A stretch of 64,000 bases of DNA from Tersicoccus mangrovi. Lineage in GTDB: Bacteria; Actinomycetota; Actinomycetes; Actinomycetales; Micrococcaceae. The notes below the pieces were generated by a model. The model had not been told where the DNA came from. It did no database searches and saw only the letters and a program-made list of their open reading frames with translations. The stretch's first letter is position 1; every line of letters starts with the position of its first letter. The stretch covers positions 248,001-312,000 of the forward strand of contig NZ_JBAJMW010000005.1 of assembly GCF_036881825.1 (NCBI RefSeq), written 5' to 3'. Below, piece after piece: positions 22,858 through 31,818 of the stretch. A program made the translations under genes and the position numbers.

Positions 22858-24144
22858 TCACCACTCCTCGAGGCCCTCGTACAGCGGGAAGTCGGCGGCG
22901 AGGTTCTCCACGCGGGCCCGGAGGGCCTCGACGTCGGCGCCGGGCTTGAGCGCCTGGGCGATGACGTCCGCCACCTCACGGAACTCGTCCTCGCCGAAGC
23001 CGCGGGTCGCGAGCGCGGGGGTGCCGATGCGCAGACCCGAGGTCACCATCGGCGGCCGCGGGTCGAACGGGATGGCGTTGCGGTTGACCGTGATGCCGGC
23101 CCGGTGCAGGAGGTCCTCGGCCTGCTTGCCGTCCAGCGCGGAGTCCTTCAGCGACACCAGCACGAGGTGGACGTCGGTGCCCCCGGTCAGCACGGACACC
23201 CCGTGCTCGGCGACGTCGGCGGCCGAGAGCCGCTCGGCGAGGATCTGCGCACCGGCGACGGTGCGGCGCTGCCGCTCGGCGAACTCCTCGCCCGCGGCGA
23301 TCTTGAAGGCGACGGCCTTGGCCGCGATCGCATGCATGAGCGGGCCGCCCTGCTGGCCCGGGAACACCGCGGAGTCGATCTTCTTCGCGTACTCGGCCTT
23401 CGAGAGCACGATGCCCGAGCGCGGACCGCCGAGGGTCTTGTGCACGGTCGAGGTCACGACGTCGGAGTGCGGCACCGGGTTCGGGTGCAGACCCGCCGCG
23501 ACCAGGCCGGCGAAGTGCGCCATGTCGGTCCACAGCAGGGCACCGACCTCGTCGGCGATCGAACGGAACGCGGCGAAGTCGAGCTGCCGCGGGTAAGCGG
23601 ACCAGCCCGCGATGATGACCTGCGGCCGCTCGGCGAGCGCCTGCTCGCGGACATGGTCCATGTCGATCCGGTAGGTGTCCGGGTTCACGCCGTACGCGGC
23701 GACCTCGTAGAGCTTGCCGGAGAAGTTCAGCTTCATGCCGTGGGTCAGGTGCCCGCCGTGCGCGAGGGTGAGACCGAGCAGCTTGTCGCCGGGCTGGATC
23801 ATCGCGGCGAGGGCGGCGGCGTTGGCCTGGGCGCCCGCGTGGGGCTGGACGTTGGCGTGCTCGGCGCCGAACAGGGCCTTCGCCCGGTCGCGGGCGAGGT
23901 TCTCCGCGACGTCGACGTACTCGCAGCCACCGTAGTAGCGCCGGCCCGGGTAGCCCTCGGCGTACTTGTTGGTCAGCACGGAGCCCTGCGCCTGGAGCAC
24001 GGCACGCGGCACGAAGTTCTCGGAGGCGATCATCTCGAGCGTGCCGCGCTGGCGGCCGAGCTCGTCGGCCAGGACCTGGGCGATCTCGGGATCGACCTCG
24101 GCCAGGGGCTGGGTGTTCAGGGCGGTGGCGGTGGAAGGACTCAC
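22858..24144 (-). CDS. glyA: Serine hydroxymethyltransferase
   Basis: This 428-residue pyridoxal-phosphate enzyme interconverts serine and glycine and makes 5,10-methylene-tetrahydrofolate. The PLP lysine is in STVHKTLGGPR (near residue 228). NKYAEGYPGRRYYGGCEYVD (about residues 52-71) and the folate-binding IASENF segment are intact. I take the GTG at 24144 as the start because AGGAG lies 6 bases before it; an ATG 13 codons further upstream has no ribosome site. It is divergent from purU, another folate enzyme. Confidence 0.96.
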   Translation of the reverse strand: MSPSTATALNTQPLAEVDPEIAQVLADELGRQRGTLEMIASENFVPRAVLQAQGSVLTNKYAEGYPGRRYYGGCEYVDVAENLARDRAKALFGAEHANVQPHAGAQANAAALAAMIQPGDKLLGLTLAHGGHLTHGMKLNFSGKLYEVAAYGVNPDTYRIDMDHVREQALAERPQVIIAGWSAYPRQLDFAAFRSIADEVGALLWTDMAHFAGLVAAGLHPNPVPHSDVVTSTVHKTLGGPRSGIVLSKAEYAKKIDSAVFPGQQGGPLMHAIAAKAVAFKIAAGEEFAERQRRTVAGAQILAERLSAADVAEHGVSVLTGGTDVHLVLVSLKDSALDGKQAEDLLHRAGITVNRNAIPFDPRPPMVTSGLRIGTPALATRGFGEDEFREVADVIAQALKPGADVEALRARVENLAADFPLYEGLEEW

Positions 24145-24379
24145 GGTGGTCTCCTGCGGGGGCGGATGTGGCGGACGGGTCACGCGGCAGCGCGGTCGTC
24201 GTGGACTCCACCCAGGCGTACGGTGGCCGGTCCCCTCACCGGGCGCGCTCCCCGGTGGTCGTCCACCTCACGCCAGTCACGCGTCCCGTCGTGGCTCACG
24301 GTACACCGAAGGCACCCTCGTCCGCGGGCGTGAAACGGACCGTGACGACGACCGTGCGGGACGGCGACGGCGCCGCCGA

Positions 24380-24385
24380 TATCCT
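24380..24385 (+). promoter_or_regulatory. -10 box of purU, leaderless arrangement
   Basis: TATCCT lies exactly 7 bases before the GTG start of purU, which has no ribosome site. This box decides the start codon. Confidence 0.5.
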
Positions 24386-24392
24386 CGGGACC

Positions 24393-25253
24393 GTGCTCGC
24401 CGACTCCTCCGCCACCGCTGTCACCCTCACGCTCTCGTGCCCGGACCGGCCGGGCATCGTCCACGCCGTCACCGGCGCTCTCGCGGCGGCCGACGGCAAC
24501 ATCGACGAGTCCGCGCAGTACGGCAGCGAGGTGACCGGCCGGTTCTTCATGCGGGTCGACGCACACGTGGGTGCGGGCCTGGACGCCCTGCGCGACCGGC
24601 TGGCGCCCGTCGTCGAGCAGTTCGCCATGGACCTGGAGCTCTTCCCCACCGGCTCCCCCACCCGGACCCTCATCATGGTCTCGACCGAGGCGCACTGCCT
24701 CAACGACCTGCTGTTCCGCCAGCGGGCCGGGCTGCTGCCGATCGAGATCCCGGTCATCGTGTCCAACCACACGGACCTAGCGCCGCTGGCCGCGTTCTAC
24801 GGTGTCGACTTCGTGCACGTCCCGGTCACCGCGGCCACGAAGGACGCCGCCGAGGACCGGCTGCGCGAGCTCGTCGCCGAGCACGACGTCGACCTCGTGG
24901 TCCTCGCCCGGTACATGCAGATCCTCTCCGACCGGCTGTGCGCGGACCTGGCCGGCCGGGCCATCAACATCCACCACTCGTTCCTGCCCTCGTTCAAGGG
25001 CGCCCGGCCCTACGCGCAGGCGCACCAGCGCGGCGTCAAACTGATCGGGGCGACCGCGCACTACGTGACCGCGGACCTGGACGAGGGGCCGATCATCGAG
25101 CAGGACGTCGTCCGGGTGCAGCACCACCACGCGGCCGCGGACCTGGTGGCCATGGGCCGGGACGTCGAGACGCGGACCCTGCGCCAGGCGGTCGCGTGGC
25201 ACGCCGAGCACCGGGTGCTGCTCGACAGCCACCGCACGATCGTCTTCCCCTGA
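24393..25253 (+). CDS. purU: Formyltetrahydrofolate deformylase
   Basis: This 286-residue enzyme hydrolyses 10-formyl-tetrahydrofolate to formate and tetrahydrofolate and so balances the one-carbon pool. An N-terminal ACT domain (about residues 8-80, beginning TLSCPDRPGIVHAVTGAL) is followed by a formyltransferase-type catalytic domain. The active-site block INIHHSFLPSFKGARPY (near residue 190) and THE conserved aspartate in TADLDEGPIIEQD are present. A longer open frame upstream is excluded because the GTG at 24393 gives the normal family length and lies behind a TATCCT box. It is divergent from glyA. Confidence 0.92.
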   Translation: MLADSSATAVTLTLSCPDRPGIVHAVTGALAAADGNIDESAQYGSEVTGRFFMRVDAHVGAGLDALRDRLAPVVEQFAMDLELFPTGSPTRTLIMVSTEAHCLNDLLFRQRAGLLPIEIPVIVSNHTDLAPLAAFYGVDFVHVPVTAATKDAAEDRLRELVAEHDVDLVVLARYMQILSDRLCADLAGRAINIHHSFLPSFKGARPYAQAHQRGVKLIGATAHYVTADLDEGPIIEQDVVRVQHHHAAADLVAMGRDVETRTLRQAVAWHAEHRVLLDSHRTIVFP

Positions 25254-25299
25254 GGGCGTCGAACCCTGAGCGGGCCCGCCGCCGGGTCCGGTCAGCCGT

Positions 25300-26997
25300 T
25301 CACGGTCGATCGAGGTCGACCGGGCCGAACTCGTCGAGCAGGTCGCCCGGCCCGGGGTTGCCCGGCGCGGAGGACCCTCCCAGGTGGTGCATGACGCCCC
25401 ACACGGCGTTCAGGGCGGTGGTCACCGCGCCCTCGGCCCACCCGGCCGTGAAGGAGATGTCGTCCCCGGCCAGGAAGATGCCGCGCTGGTGCTCGGGCAG
25501 CCCGTCCTGCGCGAAGTGGGTGAACAGCCGCCGCTGGTACCGGTAGTGGCCGGGCAGGTTCGCCTTGAATGCGCCCATGAAGTTGGGGTCCGCCTCCCAC
25601 GAGACCGTGATCGGCTCCCCGATGATGTGGCTGGCGATGTCGGTGGTCGGGTAGATCTGCCGCAGCGAGTGCAGCATCAGCTCGACCCGCTCGTGGCCCG
25701 TGAGGGCGAGCCACTTCAGCGCGTCGTCGTTCCACGTGTAGGAGAGCAGGATGACGGCGGGCTTGTCCGGCCCGTCGTCGAGCAGGTACGTGGCCCGGTT
25801 GAGCCGGTCGGTCAGCGTCATCGACAGCGGCTCCCGGCCCGTGGCGGGGTCGACGTCGCGCCAGAACGGGCGGTCCACCAGGACGAAGGTCTTGGACGAC
25901 TGCATGTAGTGGGACCGCTCCATGGCCGACCACATCCGCGCGTCGAACAGGCTCTCCTGCGTGTGGATCCGGGTCGAGAGCAGCCAGGACTGGCACGTGG
26001 TCACGACGGCCGGGTACTCCGTGGTGCGACCCCAACGCTCCGTCACCTGCAGGTTCCCGTCACCCTCCCGCAGGATCGAGGCCACGGCACCGCGCGGCGC
26101 GCCGCCGTGCAGGGAGGCCAGCGACGTCCCGGCCGGCCAGTGCGCCAGGTCCTCGGGTTCGTGCTCCCACAGCGCCTCGGCCAGGCGCTGCGCCCCGCCG
26201 ACGATGCGGCGGTGCCCGTCGTCGGCGTCGGTGTACACGACCCGCAGGATCTCGAGGATCGAGTTGGGGAAGTCCGTGTCCCAGCCGCCGGTGCCGAAGC
26301 CGACCTGCCCGAACGCCTCCCGGTGGTCGAACCCGGCCTGCTGGAACGCCTCGCTCGCGGCGATGAACCCGTAGAACGTCTGCTCGTCCAGCCGCGGCAG
26401 CAGCGCGTTCCAGAGCTCCTTGATCCGCGCCGTGTCCCGCGCGCGGATGGCTTCCTGCATCGCGACGAAGTCGGCGCCGTCGTCGATCGCGGACCTCCAG
26501 GCCGCGGCGACCTCGTGGAAGAACGGCGGCAGGTCCTCGGCCGTGCGCGCGTAGTACGACCGGCCGCCGAGCTCGATCACCGTGCTCGGGGTGACCTCCG
26601 CCAGCGGGTTGGGGAACGCCTCGGTCCGCAGGCCGAGCCGGTCGAGGTAGTGGTAGAAGGTGCGCCCCGACACCGGGAAGCGCATGCCGCCGAGATCGGC
26701 GACGACGCCGGGAGCGGCGCGGAACGCCTCGGTGCGCAGCCGGCCCCCGATGCGGTCCGACTCGTAGACCACCGGGCGCAGGCCGAGCTTCATCAGCTCG
26801 TACGCGGTGACGAGCCCGGAGGCGCCGGCGCCGATGACGGCGACCTCGGTGCCGTAGCGGTCCGCCGGGACGGAGCCGAGCCCGGCTTCGTGGGCGACGT
26901 AGCGGTCGTAGCTGAACGGGAAGTCCGGGTTCAGCATCGTGATGCGATCCCGGGCGTGCCCCTGGTCCTCGTGCGTCGTGTCGCTCGCGACGGTCAT
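25300..26997 (-). CDS. davB: L-lysine 2-monooxygenase-like flavin amine oxidase
   Basis: This is a 565-residue FAD enzyme of the flavin monoamine oxidase family. As I remember the Pseudomonas DavB sequence, the match runs end to end: PDFPFSYDRYVAHEAGLGS near residue 24, the dinucleotide fold VAVIGAGASGLVTAYELMKL (near residue 51), ADLGGMRFPVS, GFGTGGWDTDFPNS, RYQRRLFTHF and the C-terminal NPGPGDLLDEFGP. DavB oxidatively decarboxylates L-lysine to 5-aminovaleramide. Related tryptophan and phenylalanine 2-monooxygenases are the alternatives, but the ends and the nitrilase-type neighbour favour lysine. Its ATG overlaps the stop of a possible 32-residue gene as ATGA. Confidence 0.85.
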   Translation of the reverse strand: MTVASDTTHEDQGHARDRITMLNPDFPFSYDRYVAHEAGLGSVPADRYGTEVAVIGAGASGLVTAYELMKLGLRPVVYESDRIGGRLRTEAFRAAPGVVADLGGMRFPVSGRTFYHYLDRLGLRTEAFPNPLAEVTPSTVIELGGRSYYARTAEDLPPFFHEVAAAWRSAIDDGADFVAMQEAIRARDTARIKELWNALLPRLDEQTFYGFIAASEAFQQAGFDHREAFGQVGFGTGGWDTDFPNSILEILRVVYTDADDGHRRIVGGAQRLAEALWEHEPEDLAHWPAGTSLASLHGGAPRGAVASILREGDGNLQVTERWGRTTEYPAVVTTCQSWLLSTRIHTQESLFDARMWSAMERSHYMQSSKTFVLVDRPFWRDVDPATGREPLSMTLTDRLNRATYLLDDGPDKPAVILLSYTWNDDALKWLALTGHERVELMLHSLRQIYPTTDIASHIIGEPITVSWEADPNFMGAFKANLPGHYRYQRRLFTHFAQDGLPEHQRGIFLAGDDISFTAGWAEGAVTTALNAVWGVMHHLGGSSAPGNPGPGDLLDEFGPVDLDRP

Positions 26998-27092
26998 CGC
27001 CGGGCCACCTCTTCCTCTTCCTCGACGACCCCGGTCGTGGGGTCGGCCTCGTCGCCGGCATCGACCAGCCGGCGGTACTCCCTCGTGATCAC
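26994..27092 (-). CDS. Possible 32-residue acidic peptide between davA and davB
   Basis: In the 134-base gap between the davA stop and the davB ATG there is a short frame from a GTG at 27092 to a TGA that overlaps the davB start as ATGA. Its peptide begins MITREYRRLVDAGDEADP and ends in a run of five glutamates followed by VARR. The ATGA coupling and the protein-like composition argue that it is read. Against it, no clear ribosome site precedes the GTG, and the frame is the same as davA after its stop. It could be a coupling leader peptide for davB or a remnant. Confidence 0.35.
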   Translation of the reverse strand: MITREYRRLVDAGDEADPTTGVVEEEEEVARR

Positions 27093-27131
27093 CCGCGCAG
27101 GCCCGCGCCCACCCGCACCGGCTCCGGGCGC

Positions 27132-28025
27132 TCAGGCGCCCGGTGCTGTCCCGTTCGCTGCTGTCCGGTCCGCTGCTGTCCCGTTCGCTGCTGTCCGGTC
27201 CGCTGCCGTCCGGTCCGCTGCCGTCCGGTCCTCGTGCCACTGCCGGTACAGGTCGGTCCTGCGCTCGACCAGGTAGGGCACGGCTCCGCGAGCGAGGCCG
27301 ACCCCGTCCTCGGGCAGGTCGGCGATCAGCAGCCGCGGCCCCGCACCGGCCTCGGCGAGCACGGTGCCGTCGGCGCCGACGACGACGCTGCCGCCGAGGA
27401 AGTCGAGGCCGTCCTCGGTGCCGCTGTGGTTCGCGTACACGATGGCGACCTGACTCTCCAGGGCCCGGGCGCGCAGCAGGATCCGGGGCACCGTGTCGAA
27501 ACCGGTTGACAGCGCCGTGGGAACGAGCACCAGCTCGGCACCGGCGTCGACGGCGGCGCGGACGGACTCGGGGAACTCGACGTCGTAGCAGATCAACAGG
27601 GACACGGGCACGCCGTCGAGGTCGACGACGCGGGGCGCCGCGAAGGACGCGGTGAAGGCGGCCGACTCGTCCGGCCCGAAGAGGTGCACCTTCGCGTAGG
27701 ACAGGACGGCCTCACCCGTGCGGTCGAACAGCGTCGCCGTGATCATCAGCGGGCCGGTGCCGGCGTCGGTGTTCGGCAGGCTCACCACCAGGGCGATGCC
27801 GGCCTCGCGGGCCACGCCCGCGGCGGCCTCGAGCAGGGCGGGGACGGTGGCCGGGTCGAAGCCCGAGCCGATCCGAACCGGCGCGTACCCCGTGACGAAC
27901 AGCTCCGGTGTCACGAGGACCGCCGCGCCGTCGGCGGCGGCTCGGTGCGCGGCCTCGGCGATGGTCGCGAGGTTGGCCTCGGGGTCCGCGGTCTCGGCCT
28001 GTGCCTGCAGTGCGGCAACGCGCAT
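27132..28025 (-). CDS. davA: 5-Aminovaleramide amidohydrolase-like nitrilase family protein
   Basis: This is a 297-residue carbon-nitrogen hydrolase. The catalytic triad is in place: Glu in TPELFVTGY (near residue 42), Lys in YAKVHLFGPDE (near residue 112) and Cys in LLICYDVEFPE (near residue 145). Beside a lysine monooxygenase, the expected reaction is hydrolysis of 5-aminovaleramide to 5-aminovalerate (DavA). The ATG at 28025 has GGGAGGA 4 bases upstream. The last 30 residues or so are odd: a repeated TAADR/TAANG pentapeptide tail encoded by a 15-bp minisatellite, absent from normal DavA. The later enzymes of the pathway (DavT, DavD) are not in the window. Confidence 0.82.
   Translation of the reverse strand: MRVAALQAQAETADPEANLATIAEAAHRAAADGAAVLVTPELFVTGYAPVRIGSGFDPATVPALLEAAAGVAREAGIALVVSLPNTDAGTGPLMITATLFDRTGEAVLSYAKVHLFGPDESAAFTASFAAPRVVDLDGVPVSLLICYDVEFPESVRAAVDAGAELVLVPTALSTGFDTVPRILLRARALESQVAIVYANHSGTEDGLDFLGGSVVVGADGTVLAEAGAGPRLLIADLPEDGVGLARGAVPYLVERRTDLYRQWHEDRTAADRTAADRTAANGTAADRTAANGTAPGA
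27148..27222 (-). repeat. 15-bp tandem repeat in the 3' end of davA
   Basis: Five 15-bp units (27148, 27163, 27178, 27193, 27208), alternating between two variants, encode TAADR and TAANG pentapeptides; a partial sixth unit follows. Because the unit is a multiple of three, copy-number changes would keep the frame. Confidence 0.9.
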
Positions 28026-28169
28026 TCGTCCTCCCGGTCGGGGCGTCGTGGTGGTGTCGGACGTGGCCGTCTCGTGGCGGCCCGGCTCCTGGCACGGAGC
28101 CGGCCCCAGGCCGCTGGACCAGCGTAGGGCCGCGACGGTCGAACGGGCGGGAGCGGCGGTGCGGCTGGC

Positions 28170-28175
28170 TAGGAT
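28170..28175 (+). promoter_or_regulatory. -10 box of the gamma carbonic anhydrase gene, leaderless
   Basis: TAGGAT lies 6 bases before the ATG at 28182; no ribosome site is present. Confidence 0.5.
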
Positions 28176-28181
28176 CGGCCC

Positions 28182-28697
28182 ATGGCGACCATCCTCCCCC
28201 ACGGCGACCACTCCCCGCAGATCGACCCCTCGGCGTTCGTCGCGCCCACCGCGACCCTGATCGGGGACGTGAGCATCGGCGACGGCGCCGGCGTCTTCTA
28301 CGGCGCCGTCGTGCGGGCCGACACCGCACGCATCTCGCTCGGCGCGGGCAGCAACCTGCAGGACAACGTCGTCGTCCACGCCGACCCCGACTTCCCGGCG
28401 ACGATCGGCAGCGGCGTGAGCGTCGGCCACAACGCCGTCGTGCACGGCTGCACCGTCGAGGACGACTGCCTCATCGGCATGAACGCCACCGTCCTCAACG
28501 GCGCCGTGATCGGCACCGGATCCCTCGTGGCGGCCGGCGCCGTCGTGCTCGAGGGAACCGTGGTGCCACCGGGATCGCTCGTCGCGGGCGTCCCGGCGAA
28601 GGTGCGGCGCGAGCTGAACGAGGCGGAGCGGGACGCGGTGCGCGAGAACGCGTCGCGCTACCGTGAGCTGTCGCAGCGCCACGCGAACGGCGGCTGA
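28182..28697 (+). CDS. Gamma carbonic anhydrase family protein
   Basis: This 171-residue left-handed beta-helix protein is built from hexapeptide repeats (for example DVSIGDGAGVFYGAVV and TIGSGVSVGHNAVVHG). The zinc histidines are visible in VVVHADPD (near residue 65) and GHNAVVHG (near residues 86-91). Family members are carbonic anhydrases or related acyltransferase-like proteins; activity cannot be told from sequence. A C-terminal helix (residues 145-168) packs on the trimer. The gene is divergent from davA and has its own leaderless-type promoter. Confidence 0.88.
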   Translation: MATILPHGDHSPQIDPSAFVAPTATLIGDVSIGDGAGVFYGAVVRADTARISLGAGSNLQDNVVVHADPDFPATIGSGVSVGHNAVVHGCTVEDDCLIGMNATVLNGAVIGTGSLVAAGAVVLEGTVVPPGSLVAGVPAKVRRELNEAERDAVRENASRYRELSQRHANGG

Positions 28698-28740
28698 CGG
28701 GCGATCGCGGGCCGCGCTGTCACCGCTGCGTTCATTTCTC

Positions 28741-28762
28741 ATGCATTAACTTCTTGACGACA
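28741..28762 (+). promoter_or_regulatory. Promoter and probable operator of the ROK regulator gene
   Basis: A TTGACG -35 box (28754-28759) is followed 18 bases later by CACGAT (28778-28783), which stands 7 bases before the ATG at 28791. The 22 bases 28741-28762 recur, with 18 identities and no gap, at 30095-30116 before the sugar ABC operon. The core TTAACTTCTTGAC fits the binding motif I recall for Streptomyces Rok7B7 at 12 of 13 positions. Confidence 0.6.
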
Positions 28763-28790
28763 ACCGGCTCCGTGCGGCACGATGTGCGGC

Positions 28791-30050
28791 ATGCCAGTCG
28801 ATGACGACGTCCGTCCTGCCCGCCGGCCCGGCATCGACCACGCCCTCCCCACGCCGCTGACCTCCCCCTCCGCGCTGGGCCCGGGTTCGCGCAACACCGG
28901 CTCCCAGCGTGCGCTGCGCGACTTCAACCAGCAGCGCATCCGCGAGGTCCTCGCCGGCTCGGGGCCCGCGACGCAGGCCGACCTGGCCCGCCGCACCGGT
29001 CTGTCGACGGCCACCATCTCCAACATCGTCAAACGGATGGCCGCGGCGTCCCTCGTCACGACCGCGCCGACCACCAGTTCGGGCCGCAAGGCCACGCTGG
29101 TCAGCCTCAACGAGGACGGCAGCTTCGCCGCCGGCATCGACTTCGGGCGCCGGCACATCCGGATCATCCTGGCCACCCCGGGGCACACCATCCTGGCCGA
29201 GCGGTTCCAGGACGTGCCGCCCGGCCTGAGCGCCACCGAGGTGATCGACGAGGCCGGCCGGCTGCTGGAACGCATGCTGGAGGAGACCGGCCGGCGGCGC
29301 GAGGACCTGCTCGGCTGCGGCGTCGGCGTGCCGGGGCCCGTGGACCGTCGCACCGGCGAGATCGTCTACGGCGCGATCCTGCCCGAATGGGTCGGGATCC
29401 ACGTGCTGGACCGGCTGCGCAGCACCCTGCGCACCCCGGTCCACCTGGACAACGACGCCAATCTGGGCGCCCTCGCCGAGACGACGTGGGGCCCCTACAC
29501 GGACGCCCACGACCTCGCCTTCGTCAAGGTCGGCTCCGGCATCGGCATGGGCCTGATCCTGCGCGGCGAGCTGTACTACGGCAACGTGGGGCTGACCGGG
29601 GAACTAGGCCACACGACCGTCGTCGAGCAGGGGCAGATCTGCCGGTGCGGCAGCCGCGGCTGCCTCGAGACGGTGGCCTCGACCTCGTACATGCTCGACC
29701 TGCTGGCCCGCACGCGGCGCACCGACCGGCCGCTCACGACGGCGGACCTGGTCGCCGACGCGTCCGCGGGGGATCCGGCCGCGCGCCGCGTCGTCGCCGA
29801 CGCCGGCCAGGCACTCGGCCGCGCCCTCGCCTCGATGGCCAACATCCTCAACCCTGAGCTGATCATCATCGGCGGGCCGCTGGCCGCGCTCGACGGCATC
29901 CTGCTCGACCCCGTTCGGCAGGGCATGCACCGCCACGCCATCCCCGCGGTCAGCGCGACCACCGAGCTCGCGATGGCGTCGCTCGGCGACCGCGCCGAGG
30001 CCCTCGGCGCCTGCACGCTGGCCTTCCAGCAGGCCGCCGTGCCCGTCTGA
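28791..30050 (+). CDS. ROK family transcriptional regulator
   Basis: This 419-residue regulator joins an N-terminal winged helix-turn-helix (about residues 45-95, QADLARRTGLSTATISNIVK) to a ROK sugar-kinase-like domain. The phosphate-binding start FAAGIDFGRRHI, the ROK motif LDNDANLGALAE and the zinc-binding CRCGSRGCLE are present. Such proteins repress sugar uptake genes until the sugar binds. I choose the ATG at 28791 over one 9 bases upstream because a -10 box lies 7 bases before it. The shared 22-bp promoter element suggests that it controls itself and the downstream sugar ABC transporter, as Rok7B7 controls xylFGH in Streptomyces. Confidence 0.9.
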   Translation: MPVDDDVRPARRPGIDHALPTPLTSPSALGPGSRNTGSQRALRDFNQQRIREVLAGSGPATQADLARRTGLSTATISNIVKRMAAASLVTTAPTTSSGRKATLVSLNEDGSFAAGIDFGRRHIRIILATPGHTILAERFQDVPPGLSATEVIDEAGRLLERMLEETGRRREDLLGCGVGVPGPVDRRTGEIVYGAILPEWVGIHVLDRLRSTLRTPVHLDNDANLGALAETTWGPYTDAHDLAFVKVGSGIGMGLILRGELYYGNVGLTGELGHTTVVEQGQICRCGSRGCLETVASTSYMLDLLARTRRTDRPLTTADLVADASAGDPAARRVVADAGQALGRALASMANILNPELIIIGGPLAALDGILLDPVRQGMHRHAIPAVSATTELAMASLGDRAEALGACTLAFQQAAVPV

Positions 30051-30094
30051 GCCCCCGAGCCGTCCATTCACCCACTGGCGTGTTACCCGCCGGT

Positions 30095-30136
30095 ATGCGT
30101 TCATTACTTGACGACAGGGACGTGATGCAGTTAACT
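30095..30136 (+). promoter_or_regulatory. Promoter and probable operator of the sugar ABC operon
   Basis: TTGACG (30108-30113) and TTAACT (30131-30136) stand 17 bases apart as -35 and -10. The 22-bp element 30095-30116 covers the -35 box and matches the one before the ROK gene. The leader to the ATPase start is then about 80 bases. The rest of 30051-30223 shows no gene. Confidence 0.6.
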
Positions 30137-30223
30137 CATCTCTCGAACCTGCTGTGCGTCCCGGGTCGGACGCGCCGGGGGGTCGCCGTTCGACAACGAG
30201 GTCATTCGAGGTAAGGCCGGAGC

Positions 30224-31771
<1,548 letters not shown>

Positions 31772-31818
31772 CGGCCGACCGCTCTCCCCCGCTGTACAGC
31801 CTCACGCAAGGATTCTCG

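Noticed and set aside
26900..27240. N-terminally extended davB frame encoding GPDGSGPDSSERDSS-like repeats
   Set aside because: The repeats are the davA minisatellite read in another frame; the DavB-like sequence and the ATGA junction start at 26997.
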